From Turritopsis dohrnii (lineage: Eukaryota; Cnidaria; Hydrozoa; Anthoathecata; Oceaniidae), in the NCBI GenBank assembly GCA_027922465.2, contig BQMF02000057.1, positions 930,001 through 994,000 on the forward strand: a DNA stretch of 64,000 bases, written 5' to 3'. The position numbers were made by a program, and so were the translations under genes. Shown here piece by piece: positions 49,419-60,865 of the stretch. The notes beneath the pieces are model-generated. The model was given only the letters and a program-made list of their open reading frames with translations, did not search any database and had not been told where the DNA came from. Each line of letters starts with the position of its first letter. The stretch's first letter is position 1.

Positions 49419-50699
49419 ATGAAGACTTTCATAACGTTGGTGATAGTGTCCATGATGGTTTCCTTAGTGCTTAGTGACCGTATGTTTGTTGTTGATACTA
49501 AATGTTTAAAATTCAACATTGTTATACAAATAACGTTAGTTTTGTTAATAATGCATTTGAATTCATTGTAGACTGTTTCAATAAACCACCACATGATCCC
49601 TGCTATAGAGGAGACGAAACTCATCCAACACGTAAGCGTTTCTTTATTTGATTCACCTATTTCATGTCTAAACATATCACTTTTACCTGAAATTTAAAAT
49701 GGTTGTTTTAGTTGCATGGCAAAAAGTGCTTGACAATATCTATGACGACAGTAACGAAGGTAAGAACGTTGTTTTGTACTTAAGAATAACAAAGAACTTC
49801 CTAAAAGTTCTTCTCCTGAAGTATTGCTTCTTTTCACAAATGACACAAATGTTGTTATTGGACAGCTTGAAAGTGAGACCTGCTATAACGCAATTTCCAA
49901 AAAATGTCTATTTTAAAATTTTGATTTAAGGCACATGCAATAAAACATTCAAAAGAAATATTTTTGTGGAGCTGAAAATAAAAATGTTGTCTTGCAGAGG
50001 CATAGTTAGTGCTCTATCAAAATTTGTGGAGAAGAGCTTATTCATTTAAAGTAGAAAAGAAAAACGTGTCAGTAACCTTATTGTTCATCTATCAAACATT
50101 TGTCTTTTGTTGTGTTATGTAAGATATAAGCGAATTCAAGTTGGCAGTTCCATGTGTAGGAGGTTTTTCTTTTTTTTCGTAAATGTATCTTAATAACAAC
50201 TAATTTCAATTTCTAACAGGTATCGAAAGTGACATCACTAATCTCATTAAAAGGGTGGTTTCAAACAGCAAAGGTGAGTCATTTTTTGGACAGGCTTGAA
50301 ATTGGCAATGCTCGTTGAGTTTGTAGTGGTCGTTAATTTATTTAATTTAATTACGTTTAATTTCCAGTTACTGACGCAATATATCCAAAGAGTATATCAA
50401 CTTTTTTTATAATAGATATACAGTGTGTCCGGAACAAAAGTAGCCTCGATCTTTATACCATTACATAAATGTTTTTCTGAACTTTTAAACTGCATAAAAT
50501 CTTAACGAAGAAACAAAAATTTAAAACATTGTATTTATATGAAAGTCCTACCTTTCCTTACCTTTTTTTCTGGCTATCATTTTTCCGGACACCCTGTGAA
50601 TAACATTTTCTTAAATAATTATCTTTAGACGCTCATTACTTTGGAGTACCAAAAATGACATATCCCAAGAAGATTGAGCACACTCAATTTGGCAAATAA
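49419..50699 (+). CDS. Putative amidated neuropeptide precursor (secreted, 77 aa, four exons)
   Basis: Exons 49419-49479, 49712-49759, 50220-50273 and 50629-50699 have GT-AG borders (gtatgt, gtaaga, gtgagt donors) and join in phase into 78 codons. The start MKTFITLVIVSMMVSLVLS is a clear signal peptide. The rest is an acidic spacer (DNIYDDSNE), a dibasic KR (LIKR), a second stretch, then KK followed by IEHTQFGK and the stop. A Gly followed by a basic residue at the very C-terminus, after a KK site, is the standard layout for proteolytic release and amidation, here giving IEHTQF-amide. Secretory-pathway processing (furin/PC, carboxypeptidase, PAM) is inferred. I do not recognise the sequence; it could instead be another secreted peptide. 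Exon joining by eye is consistent at every step. Confidence 0.72.
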
Positions 50700-51696
50700 G
50701 GTGTGTTTTTCATTCGTGGTTCATGAAGTGTTTTAAAATTGCAATAAGTAAATGACTGTGTAAGTGGAATAATTATTGAAATTTTTTTAAATAGGCCATC
50801 TCTAAATGAATGGAAACGATTGTCATCTGGATACGATAATGAATGCTTTTTTTATTTATAGTAATTTTGCACAATGTTATATACTTAATTTCACGTGAAA
50901 TGAAATAATCAATTAACAATTCACTTGTACTTTTTCATCCACTTGACTCCAGTTGTAGGTTATTATATATTTCCCCATAGGCCGAAATATATGTTAAAAC
51001 CGGCATTTTCCTTCTCCTTCTCCTTCTTCTCCGTTCACTTTTATAGCCGCGGTTCAGAATGTAATTTTCACCTAGCCACCAAAGTAGATAAGAATAGAGG
51101 CTAGTCTACAGTCAAGTAGACGCCATGTTTTTTCAGTCAGTGCGGATGGGCTGTAGAAGATTTTTGATTTTCCCACTAGCTTTTAAAATGATTCAAGAGA
51201 ATTCAACGTTAAGTGATGGAAATAAATCGTTGTAGTTCAGTATTGTCTTAAAAGGTTTCGTAAAAACTTTTCAAGAAACGTGTAAAAAACAGAAAAATAT
51301 TGTTTTGTTTATGTTGATGACAAAAATGCTATGATTGATGATGATGATTGGTAATTAAATGCTTGGAACAGCAAACCATTGAAGCTGTGATTTCAGTGCA
51401 AAGGCGAAAATTCATTATCAATACAGGCTGAAGATTTATTTGGATTTTACGTCCTGATATAATGTGAACTGAAAGCACATATATGATGTACAGCTATAAA
51501 AGGAAACCTTTTTTATGTGGAGAACAACCAGTTCAACCAGTGTTAATTCAAAAAGTACATTAGTAAAAAAGCAAGTAAAAATGTGATGTCGTATATGCAA
51601 TAAGAACGTCAGAAAACCAATTACGTGTAATAACAGACAAGATTGAGACGCAAATAACTTGAAAGAATCGATCTGGTCGAAAAATGTGCTTCACTA
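50700..51696. other. Gene-free spacer
   Basis: No supported gene. A (CTTCTC)n stretch near 51010-51030. Confidence 0.5.
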
Positions 51697-52169
51697 GCAG
51701 TCAGGGACAACCGTAAATAGAGGGATCCCATAATTACGGGATACATCCCGCAATTAAAGGAATTTTGTTTGTTTTGAATCTACGGTGAACACACTTCCCC
51801 TGCAAGACTTGGAACTTTTTTTATCTTAAACCTTAGGGAATTTCTCAACATTTTAACGCGGCGATGTGTGACCTTTCCGCGGCAACTTTTTCTAAAATCA
51901 GCAATTTTCTAGCAGTGGTAAATTAAAATGGCGAATAGTCTGGATTTCTTAATGTTACGAGTTTCAAATAGCTCGTCATAAGACCACTGATCATGATTTA
52001 TGCAACCACAAGTTCTTTTAAATCTGCCATTGTCACATGTAATTGGGCTGATTTTTTGTGTTCGTATAATTACAGTATGCACGCCATTATGGTCATCGCG
52101 TAATTACAGTATGTACAATTCACATCCCGTAATTACGGGATCCCTTTATTTACGGTTGTCCCTGACTGC
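51697..52169. mobile_element. MITE-like element with ~46 bp inverted ends
   Basis: Left end gcagtcagggacaaccgtaa; the right end is its reverse complement with one or two changes, followed inward by GGGATCCC-TAATTACGGGAT on both sides. The inner words ATCCCGTAATTACGGGAT are themselves palindromic. Flanking target duplication not resolved. Confidence 0.65.
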
Positions 52170-52675
52170 CTGCGGATAGTCATTTAATCTGACAACAGAA
52201 ACATAATTTACTATGGATTAATTCCATGATCACCTATACTATTTTGATACTGTATACATATGATATTTTAGGAAAACTTGATATATACTGTCAATTTTCC
52301 TTACACAAACAACAAACGTATATATATAAATCAAAGCACAATCCAACAAACAATCTGTTAATCAAATCAAGCCAGAACACGAAACTTCTACTTTCAGCTT
52401 TTTAGTGATTTGGTTATGGATGTGTAGTCTATTTTCAGTACCGAAATCTGTTGTTTTTTTCATTTGGGATTTACAATGGTCATTTTTATCAAATAATAAA
52501 TATATAATGGGTGTGCACATATTTTTTTGAACAGAAATGTTTATTCTGAATACTTGAATTCAATTTTATAAATTGTCACCTTAAGCCTATCTCTTTTTCG
52601 AAAATAACTCTTCTGTCCAAATTTGAAGTGCTAATTTGAAGTGCTTTTAATTGCTTTTGGTAGTTATTTGCTTAT

Positions 52676-52846
52676 TCATTTATTTAAAATTTAAAAACAT
52701 AAAAATACATGACTTTAAGTTTCATGCATATCGCAATCATCAGATGTATAAAATTTTATACATCTATATTTTATATATCTAATGATTGTGATATGCATGA
52801 AACTTAAAGTCATGTATTTTTATGTTTTTAAATTTTAAATAAATGA
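52676..52846. repeat. 171 bp near-perfect palindrome
   Basis: Arms of about 70 bases (tcatttatttaaaatttaaa plus AACATAAAAATACATGACTT...GCAATCAT) around an AT-rich loop of about 30 bases. Only a few mismatches in the arms. Expected to form a stable hairpin in DNA or RNA. No coding potential. Confidence 0.8.
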
Positions 52847-53204
52847 GTATTTACTTTGACTCTACTAACTGGTATTGAGTTCTTTGCCAATATCTTTCTT
52901 ATGGTTATAGTTATTTGCTTATATGTCTACCTCAAAGTATTTTTAATATATACTTTAGTATCAAAATTAGGTTTGACAATTTTCTTTTCTTCTTTTTTAA
53001 ATCTGTATACAAATTTGATTGTATAATGTTGTAAGATAGTTTTATTTGAGTTACAAAAAGCAAGTGCAAGTGTACGATGGACCTGAGGGGTCACTTGTGA
53101 TTCACTAAAATAAGGAGCATTTTTGAAAAAAAATTTTTTTTTGCACATGTTTTTTTTTTCTTTATTTTTTTGCACGTTTTTTTTGTTTTTTTTTGTTTTT
53201 TTCG

Positions 53205-53395
53205 CACGTTTGTTTTTTCTTAGAAATTTTTTTCTTAGAATTTTTTTCTTAGAAATTTTTTTCTTGGAAATTTTTTTCTTGGAATTTTCTTTCTTAGAAA
53301 TTTTTTTCTTAGAAATTTTTTTCTTGGAAATTTTTTTCTTGGAATTTTTTTTCTTAGAAATTTTTTTCTTAGAAACTTTTTTGAATACATGAACT
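53205..53395. repeat. Left subterminal tandem array (TTCTTAGAAATTTTTT / TTCTTGGAAATTTTTT)
   Basis: About ten copies of a 16-17 base unit, ending near the cargo gene. It is the inverted partner of the right array at 56955-57055. It produces spurious KKISKKK-type frames. Confidence 0.8.
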
Positions 53396-53589
53396 ACATA
53401 CAAGTGTTTCTGTAACAACAAATTCGCAGAGTATATGTCTCAAAAAGACAAAGAGACAAAGATAATGATGAATCTAAGACATCTAATACATCTGTTAAAA
53501 ATCCTTATCAAAGACAAGAAAATAGACTAAGTGGTTTGTTGAACAAAATACGTGCAAAGAGCAACAATATACCCAAGAAGAAGAAAAAC

Positions 53590-55402
53590 ATGAAACGTTT
53601 GCAGATTAAATGGTATCGATATGAAGATAATTCTTACCAATTAGTTAGGGTTAATCAAGGTGGTGGCTGTACATTTATAGAGGTAGATGAAGACAGTACC
53701 TTTGGTGACATTAAAATTAAAGCCACAGATTTGTTTTTTGATGATTGTTTTGAAAACTCATATGGAGAAAATTACTTGGACTGCACAATTTCTATTTGTG
53801 ATGCCACATTAAATAAATTGGATGAGGCAGTGAAAATATTCGATTTCGTAAAAAGGAAAGGGTTTCAACTCAGCAAAACATTTTTTGTGCTCAAGTCCGA
53901 ATATAGACTGGATGATTCTGATGAAAATAAAACTTTATGTGACATTTCAGCCAGTACAAAGAGGAGAATATGTTTAACTTGTGGTTGTACATACATAAAA
54001 GATTGCATTGTTTGCATACAAAACGCAGAGTTTAATGAATCCTTATTACATGACCAAACAAAAAAGGTAGAACCATGTGATGAAAGCATCCTGAATTCAT
54101 ATGATGACCTATTTGATGACTTACTTGTTGCATTACCAGAATTTGGAAATGATTCTGAGACTGCTTCTACTACGTCACCACTTCAAACCCTGAATTATGA
54201 AGAACCAATCTTATCTCAAGAGCAGTTAAGAGTACTACGGGTAGAACATTTTGTGAAAAAACAGCATACAATTCGACTTCATCGGATTAAAGTTGTTAGC
54301 GATTTGATCAGATATTTTATTGAAAACCAGGTGAATATGTGTTTTCAATTTGATTAATTGCTTCTTTTTATGAGTTACCATCTCAGAGTTATATATATAC
54401 CATTTTAGTCAGTTCTAGCAATAACTTTTTATATATTGAATTTTTTTGTATCATTTACAGCTCCCTTATATATATATATTATTTCAGGTTGATATCAATG
54501 ACGAAATTACATACATATTTGTTGATCCTCGTGGACAAGAGGAAGCAAGTGTTGCAAGTGGTGTTACAAGAGATGTTTATTCTGCTTTTTGGCAGGAAGC
54601 CTCAGATAGTTTCTTAATTGGAGAGTTGGAGCGAGTGCCATTTGTTAGGCATGATATGTATAAAGAAGAATGGTCAGCCATTGGAATGATCATTATAAAA
54701 GGTTATTTAGATGTTGGGTATTTCCCGACTGTTCTTAGTCGTTCTTTTATAAATTATTGTTTGTTTGGTAATGTCACAGATGAGGAACTAATTGAGTCTT
54801 TTAAAAAATATGTATCACCTGACGAATGTACCTTGATTTGCAACATATTATCATCAAATTCATTGGTAGATAAAGATAATGAAGACCTACAAGATTTCAT
54901 TGATGTTTTCAAATGCCGGACACTAATCAACGAAAATAATGTCTATGGTGTTTTATGTGAAATCTCGCGTCAGGAATTGATTCAAAAACCACATATCATG
55001 GCATCCTGTTGGAAAACTGCATTTATGGCATTGAAAAGTGACTTCAATGATCGAAAAGCGGTGGAGCAATTATATGTGAAAATAGAGCCAACAGCCAAGA
55101 AAGTCATCAGTATGCTTGAGGCAAATCCTAGTAAAGAAGCTCAGAAAGAATCATTGGCATATTTAAAGCCAATGATGGATTTGAAGAAATTATTGAAATT
55201 TTTAACAGGTGCAGATTTAATAATCGTTTAGAAAATTGAAGTCACTTTCAATTCAAACATGTCAGAATTTGAAAGACGCCCCATTGCACACACATGTGGG
55301 CCACTATTGGAGCTTCCAGCTACTTATAGCAATTTCTGTGAACTGCGAGAAGAATTTGCAAATATTTTAAAAGAAAGTACCTGGGAAATGAACATTGTTT
55401 AG
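53590..55402 (+). CDS. Transposon-borne HECT-domain E3 ubiquitin ligase-like protein (one in-frame stop)
   Basis: Exon 1 53590-54330 (ATG KRLQIKWYRY; the frame is open upstream to about 53416, so a 5' exon is possible), exon 2 from 54488 (acceptor atttcag) onward. The N-terminal part (VRVNQGGGCTFIEVDEDSTF) resembles the N-terminus of the G2E3-like family. Exon 2 holds a HECT N-lobe-like region (YIFVDPRGQEEASVASGVTR; SWKTAFMAL; LKFLTGADLI). A TAG at 55229-55231 follows; the same frame then continues VTFNSNMSEFERRPIAHTCG and ends at 55400-55402 with WEMNIV. The HTCG motif holds the HECT catalytic cysteine, so the stop falls before it. It may be a nonsense mutation or readthrough. Catalysis is inferred. 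Confidence 0.7.
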
Positions 55403-55857
55403 TTTTGAATGGACAATTCAGACTAATTTCATTAAAAACTTTATTTGTTGTTTTTTCTTTGTTCACTACATGTGAAGTTGTTTTGTTTAATATGTTTTTG
55501 GGAAGTTTATTTTTTGCATAAGACTTTGATCATAAGCTTTTAATTTTAAGGCACCCAGAGAAAGCATATTTTGTCAGAGTATTTTACAGAGAGTTAGCAT
55601 TCGAAAGCTACAACTTAAAGTTTCTATTTCTATTTCTATAGCTATTAAAAATTTTGTTTTAATTCTTGTCTCCGGTGTTGTTTGAACCTTTTTCACAAAG
55701 TCTGAAGATAATTTCACTTCTTTGTATTCGTTTTTGTTTCAAAGTAAAATATTTGCTCTTTTGTTTTACTGAAGATTTTAATTTTTGATTTAATACCTTG
55801 TTGAGATTCTATTAACTATGTTGAGATATTATGGGATTAAAGTTAAAGAAACACTAC

Positions 55858-56934
55858 TTAATATTTTACTATGCACAATGCACAAAACTCCTGACTGCAG
55901 TGAAGTACAATAAGCGAATTTGCATTATGCAAGAATCTTGGGTTAATTTCTTCGTTATCGACACAAATGAGAAGATTTTCTGCTTCGTACAAGTGAGGAA
56001 GGTAAAACATAGTGTCAGGTCTTCCTCTAGGGCCAGAATTGCGGCTCTTTGAAATTATGTGAACATTCCAATCATTCATGATCGAGGTTAGGTCTTTACG
56101 AACTAATCCCATGAATGAGAAGCGAATACAATCCACAATAACCGGATCATCACTGGAAAATAGATCAAAGTCACATAAGTCCTGGAAAAATCTTCTCCAC
56201 CATCCAATCCTATCTCTTTGTAGAATCGACCAATAGGCTTCAATCCTCTGATTCTGAGGTGATGTTATTATGCTAAAAACATCTAATGGCTCACAATCAT
56301 CTCCATGTTGACTTCTCAAGAATATATGTATTGGTTCAATGAGAGCATGTTCTGTACCATCATCGGCTTTGATTTTAACAGGTATTCCTTGCAAACTCTT
56401 CACTGTGTCGAGGTAAAATTTGGCAACTACCTCGGGCATTCTATTAGTTGGACCTACTTCTAACCAAAGGAGCTTTCTAGAGAATCCATCTAAACACCCA
56501 TGTATGCTAAAGCCAAATGGCTTGAGCTTGTCGTGACCATCAATGTGCCAGACATAATTGGGTCCTTGTGAAATATACTTTCGTCTGTGTAAACGTCGTC
56601 GCTTTCTCATCTCCACTCCTGTAGGATCAAGTTTCTTTATTATTTGTCTAACATCTGACTGTCGACAAGTAAACCCTTGCGTTACTAAAGAACGATGCAT
56701 GCGTCTGTATCCGATACCAGAGCCACTTCTTGATAGCTCATTTTGTATCGCCAATTCAATCATATTCAATGGCGTTCGCACAGCTTGCAAACTTCTCCTT
56801 TTAATGCCTAATTTACGCAACTTTCTCTTTAAAGTGGAAAGACTTATGTCATAATCATGGTGACACTTCAAGAACTCCACAATCTCTAGATATGTAAAGC
56901 CGTCTATGATATATTTTCTGATTAAAGCATCCAT
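55858..56934 (-). CDS. IS3EU-type DDE transposase (integrase core), intact
   Basis: A 358-codon frame starting at the ATG at 56934 and ending at 55858. The N-terminus is helix-turn-helix-like (DISLSTLKRKLRKLG). The core has D in WHIDGHDKLKPFGFSIHG, D in IKADDGTEHALIEP and E in SPQNQRIEAYWSIL, giving the DDE triad of an rve-like fold; DGFSRKLLWLEV is also typical. It is convergent with the cargo gene and fully inside the inverted ends. No stop or frameshift was seen, so the element may be mobile. Similar intact frames occur in cnidarians and vertebrates as uncharacterised integrase-core proteins. Confidence 0.9.
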   Translation of the reverse strand: MDALIRKYIIDGFTYLEIVEFLKCHHDYDISLSTLKRKLRKLGIKRRSLQAVRTPLNMIELAIQNELSRSGSGIGYRRMHRSLVTQGFTCRQSDVRQIIKKLDPTGVEMRKRRRLHRRKYISQGPNYVWHIDGHDKLKPFGFSIHGCLDGFSRKLLWLEVGPTNRMPEVVAKFYLDTVKSLQGIPVKIKADDGTEHALIEPIHIFLRSQHGDDCEPLDVFSIITSPQNQRIEAYWSILQRDRIGWWRRFFQDLCDFDLFSSDDPVIVDCIRFSFMGLVRKDLTSIMNDWNVHIISKSRNSGPRGRPDTMFYLPHLYEAENLLICVDNEEINPRFLHNANSLIVLHCSQEFCALCIVKY

Positions 56935-56954
56935 ATTGACATAGGGTCAATACG

Positions 56955-57055
56955 GAAAAAAACTTCCAAGAAAAAAACTTCCAAGAAAAAAATTTACAAG
57001 AAAAAAACTTCCAAGAAAAAAATTTACAAGAAAACAATTTTTAAGAAAATACTAT
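56955..57055. repeat. Right subterminal tandem array (AAAAAAACTTCCAAG)
   Basis: About six copies of a 14-16 base unit, in inverted orientation to the left array at 53205-53395. Probable transposase or host-factor sites, or the remains of slippage. Confidence 0.75.
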
Positions 57056-57157
57056 TTTGTTTATTAAAATTTGCACGAAAATTAAAAAACGAGAAAAATA
57101 AACTGAAAAATGCTCCTTGTTTTAGTGAATCACAAGTGACCCCTCAGGTCCATCGTA

Positions 57158-57637
57158 CAAGTGTCTTCTGTTGAATTACTTTGTTTTGTCGTGATTTTAT
57201 GGTATAAAGGATGTCAAGCTTCTGCAACAATAAAGATCATATGTTTTTTATGCTAAAATTGCCTTACACATTGGTGCGGTTGCTGATATTTAGTTGTTTA
57301 AGGGAAAGTATTACTCAGCAAAATTTATAAGAGAAACATTATCATTTGACCATGAACATCTTCATTTCTTAATAAGTTCAAAATAAGTTGTTTTGTGGTA
57401 TTAAATTCAATTCTACCCTGATTAGTAAGGACAACATTTTTATCTGAGTATGACATTGATGGTAGTTATACCATTGTAGTTATTTAATGATGCATATTTT
57501 TCTTATGGTTATCAATGGACACACAATAATTGGCAAAAGTTTCGCAATATTGGGGAAATATATAGTCGCATTTTTGCGAATCTTGTTTCATTTTAAACAC
57601 TGAACTGTGACTAAGTTTCATATCTAACCTCGTTTTT
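57158..57637. other. Spacer after the IS3EU-like element
   Basis: No gene or repeat identified. Confidence 0.5.
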
Positions 57638-57898
57638 ATGCGATTCATTGTTCCACTAATGTCATTACTTTACAGGTTAATGATAGTCTCTATTATTCTT
57701 AATTCCCATTCCAATAACTATGAACAGATTAAAAGCGAGGTTAGGCACGAAAACTCGGCCACAATGCATCGTTTAAACAGAAATTCGAGAAAGGTCTATT
57801 CTCTCAAACGCATCAATAATGCCAAACTACGTAAGGTATTGACGAAATGTCGGAATAGCCTTGAAAATTGTTCTTGTAATAATATGACCGGTAGGTAA
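57638..57898 (+). CDS. Possible small secreted protein exon
   Basis: An 86-codon frame beginning MRFIVPLMSLLYRLMIVSII, which could be a signal sequence, followed by a basic stretch (RKVYSLKR) and a Cys pair (NCSC). A possible donor (ACCG|gtaggt) is at 57891. No family recognised and no confirmed second exon. It may be chance. Confidence 0.25.
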   Translation: MRFIVPLMSLLYRLMIVSIILNSHSNNYEQIKSEVRHENSATMHRLNRNSRKVYSLKRINNAKLRKVLTKCRNSLENCSCNNMTGR

Positions 57899-59569
57899 AG
57901 GGAACCTACAAGAAAATCTATACCTAAACAGGCTTTCATCTATGTGTATTATATGGGCAAGAAAATATGAATTAATAACTAGAAGCCTCATGGCTTCAAC
58001 AATTTCCGCATCAGGCCTAGAGGAAATTGCTTTAGCCTAATTTTCAAGATATCTGAGTGACTTTATCCATTCTTTTCTTGTTGCTTGTGTGAGAACAGGT
58101 CTATCACAATTACCAAAATACGACTGGTGATATACATGGAGAATAAAATGATGTTTGATAGAAGTGAACCAAAATCATTTGAAAAAAGAAGCTGTTGAAG
58201 ACTTTCACAATTAGGGATTGTTCACAAATGACGTCAACCATTTTTTCAAGATTTTTGACTCCCCCTCCCCCCTCTGTCAACCTGCGTCAACTTTGCGTTC
58301 CCCCCTCCCCCACAGTTGACGTCATCGTTTGTGAACAGTCCCTTATATTGACCTCAACACTTTTAAATCTATTACAACCAAATGATTTTAAATGGGTCAA
58401 ACTTGTTTAAAAACTGGAGACTTCGTCCATTTATGATCAAACCTGAAAAAGTGACTCACAAATTTAACACAGGATCTTCCAATTGTTTTTTGTGCAAACT
58501 TTCCAAATTTTGCCAGAAACGTGAATTTGGTAACATATTTAAGTAAACATTACACGGAATTGTTCATAACTTAGATTAGTAGGAGGAGAAACTTGGGCAT
58601 TTCAAAGATTCTAATCCATGATAGCTAATAGGATTACAGGAAGATAAAAATGATACTGTATATAACTTAAATCAACATAACATACAATATGAACATCTAT
58701 TTCTACTAAACCTGGCAGGGCGGATTTAGAGGTAAGCCGTAGCTTGTGTAAGAGAGTCTTAGCAATTCACAACCATAAAAGAAAAACGTTCAAATAATCC
58801 CATTGATAATATAAATTGAATTCACAAATTATAATGTGATTCTCCACGAGTTGCGACTTCAATCTTTTCATGGAGTTTATAAAGAACACAAGTGTGTACG
58901 AAAAGACAAATGACACAATAAAACTTTGTTAGGGTCTGTATTACAATGTTCTTTTCAAACATGATGTATTGTGTCCTAGAACGTATTACACTCCAAATTT
59001 TCACAAGGTTTTAGTGATCTCATTGTATGTATATATTGCTTGGATTCTAATCATCATCCAAAGTTTGTTTTCCTGACATTATATATCCCAAACTAAATCA
59101 TTGTGCCTCCATTGAATGGTTTGCAGTGGGAAAAATCTTGATTATTTTGAACAGTGTCATCTTAAATGTCAATTTAACACTAATCTGTTCGACACAGTGA
59201 TAACTTGAACAAGCATTGTACAGTGACTAATAATTTGACACAGTCTGGAATTCCCCAAACAACTCCCTTCTTTAATTCATTAAACTCACTTTTCAATTCA
59301 CTGTAACATTTCGGAGCCAGAAAATCAGTTTTATTAATCGTTTGCCAATATCTTGCACATGATGTTTATACTTTCAGTTTGTATCAGCATGGTAGTAACA
59401 CAGTTCACTCACGAAGTGAAGTAATTTGTGCTTTCTATGTGACAGTTCCATTTGTTTACTTTTTTCAATATCTTCAACTTTCAGTGTAATGTTTATTAGA
59501 TTTCGCTAAGCGAAAGATATTGATTTCGTCTTGGTATCTATCATAGTCATAAGAAAAGAGACTATGTAT
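57899..59569. other. Spacer with one small MITE
   Basis: Only the element at 58214-58342 is resolved. Confidence 0.5.
58214..58342. mobile_element. 129 bp TTA-flanked mini-MITE
   Basis: Left end gggattgttcacaaatgacg, right end (reverse-complemented) gggactgttcacaaacgatg, with TTA outside each. The middle has two CCCCCCTCCC runs. The ends and TTA targeting fit the Harbinger/PIF group, and GGGACTGTTCACAAA is a common animal MITE end. Confidence 0.8.
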
Positions 59570-59879
59570 CACAGATATATATAAAACCGCTAGATGCGCG
59601 ACTCGCCTGAAGCTGAAACAAAAAAAGTGAGGCAAATTCTTGAGTCGGTAGCCATCTTTAATTAGGGCAAAACAAAATAAAACGTAGAGGTTTGAGAGGT
59701 TTTCTCTGTTTTTTCATAGGAGTTTAAGAGAGTATTCGAGCCATATGTCTAAGATTTGTTCTATTCTATTTAATTAAAGGCTTTTTGTGTTTTTCTTTCA
59801 ATCATGAACTGTATGTAACGTTACAAGTATATAAAATAAAAAGAAGATAACAGTTTAAAAAGTTTCATAAATATATATA

Positions 59880-60577
59880 CCGTCTTCGTGTCTAATTACG
59901 GACAGCCTTCGTAATTGCGGACATCGATCAAAACATAATTCCAACCGTCTGTAAATTAAAAACACGGCACATCACGTACTGTCAACCAAACTGTAATAAA
60001 ACAAACTTCAGAGAGAGATAATTAAATTTATTTGAACGCTAGAGAAAATTACCAATATGCCATTTAGAATTTACTTTTCTAAACTTTAAAGATTTAAAAT
60101 AGACTGCGCCCTTTTGAGAATCATGCGTATTTTTATGAGCTCCGTGTGTACAATGGTAGCCATATTTACGGATAAAAAATAATAATGGCCACCTCCGTCA
60201 TGAAATATCGACAGGTCGAAAATTTATGTTTAAAAATGAATTGAGGAATGAAAATGTTTTTAGATCATGCTTTTAGAAAGTTAATTATCATAAAACAAAT
60301 CAAATAAATAAAGTTTTTGTACGTCAATCACAGTGGGGGAGAACACTTTTTACTGAGTATTGAAATATAGGCCATTATGATTTTCACGGTCCATTATTCT
60401 TCAAGTAGTGTTGCTGCTAATTGCTCTCTATTGGATTGCTCTGTTTCATAAAACATTTTATTCAGTTATACGTGGTGAACTTGGCAAGAACGCATGTCTA
60501 TTTTCGTGACAAGAATGTTTGTTTGCATTTTGATGTCCGTAATTACAAAGGCTGTCCGTAATTAGACACGAAGACGG
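59880..60577. mobile_element. 698 bp TA-flanked MITE nested in the P-type transposon
   Basis: The ends begin ccgtcttcgtgtctaattac, with about 46 bp of near-perfect inversion (CCGTAATTACAAAGGCTGTCCG blocks). TA is on both sides (59878-59879 and 60578-60579). It lies between the left end of the P-type element and the end of the transposase frame, so it does not break the gene. Confidence 0.85.
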
Positions 60578-60865
60578 TAAGTTATTATAGGTAGTTGATA
60601 GTTTATACAATTTTTTAGCTACTTTTTTCACTTTTGGTGTTCTATGATACTTAAAATATTTATGTTCTGTTCATTAATCTTTAAAAAAAGCTCACTAGTG
60701 TATAAATTAATTGATTTGGCTGTTGTTTTTTTTTATTATGATAAAATTTAAAATGTATACAAATGAAAAGATTTCAAAAACAAAAGAGTTATTACCTTCT
60801 AAAGTGTCAAAACAGTAAAATTTAGTAAAAGTAATTTCAAACAATATTTATAAAAGAACTAAAAT

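Larger units (their letters stand above)
53073..57157. mobile_element. IS3EU-like DNA transposon carrying a HECT-ligase-like gene
   Basis: The 52 bp inverted ends, differing at one position, begin tacgatggacctgaggggtc (left 53073-53124; right 57106-57157). The 6 bp direct repeat CAAGTG is directly outside (53067-53072 and 57158-57163). Inside are two convergent genes (a HECT-type cargo, +, and a DDE transposase, -) and arrays of short subterminal repeats at both ends. A 6 bp target duplication, a TAC end and this integrase-like transposase fit the IS3EU superfamily; the superfamily name is from memory. Confidence 0.85.

Noticed and set aside
52927..53421. Lys/Ser-rich open frame (KKISKKK repeats) on the minus strand
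   Set aside because: It is created by the left subterminal tandem array of the IS3EU-like element, where the repeat unit is free of stops.
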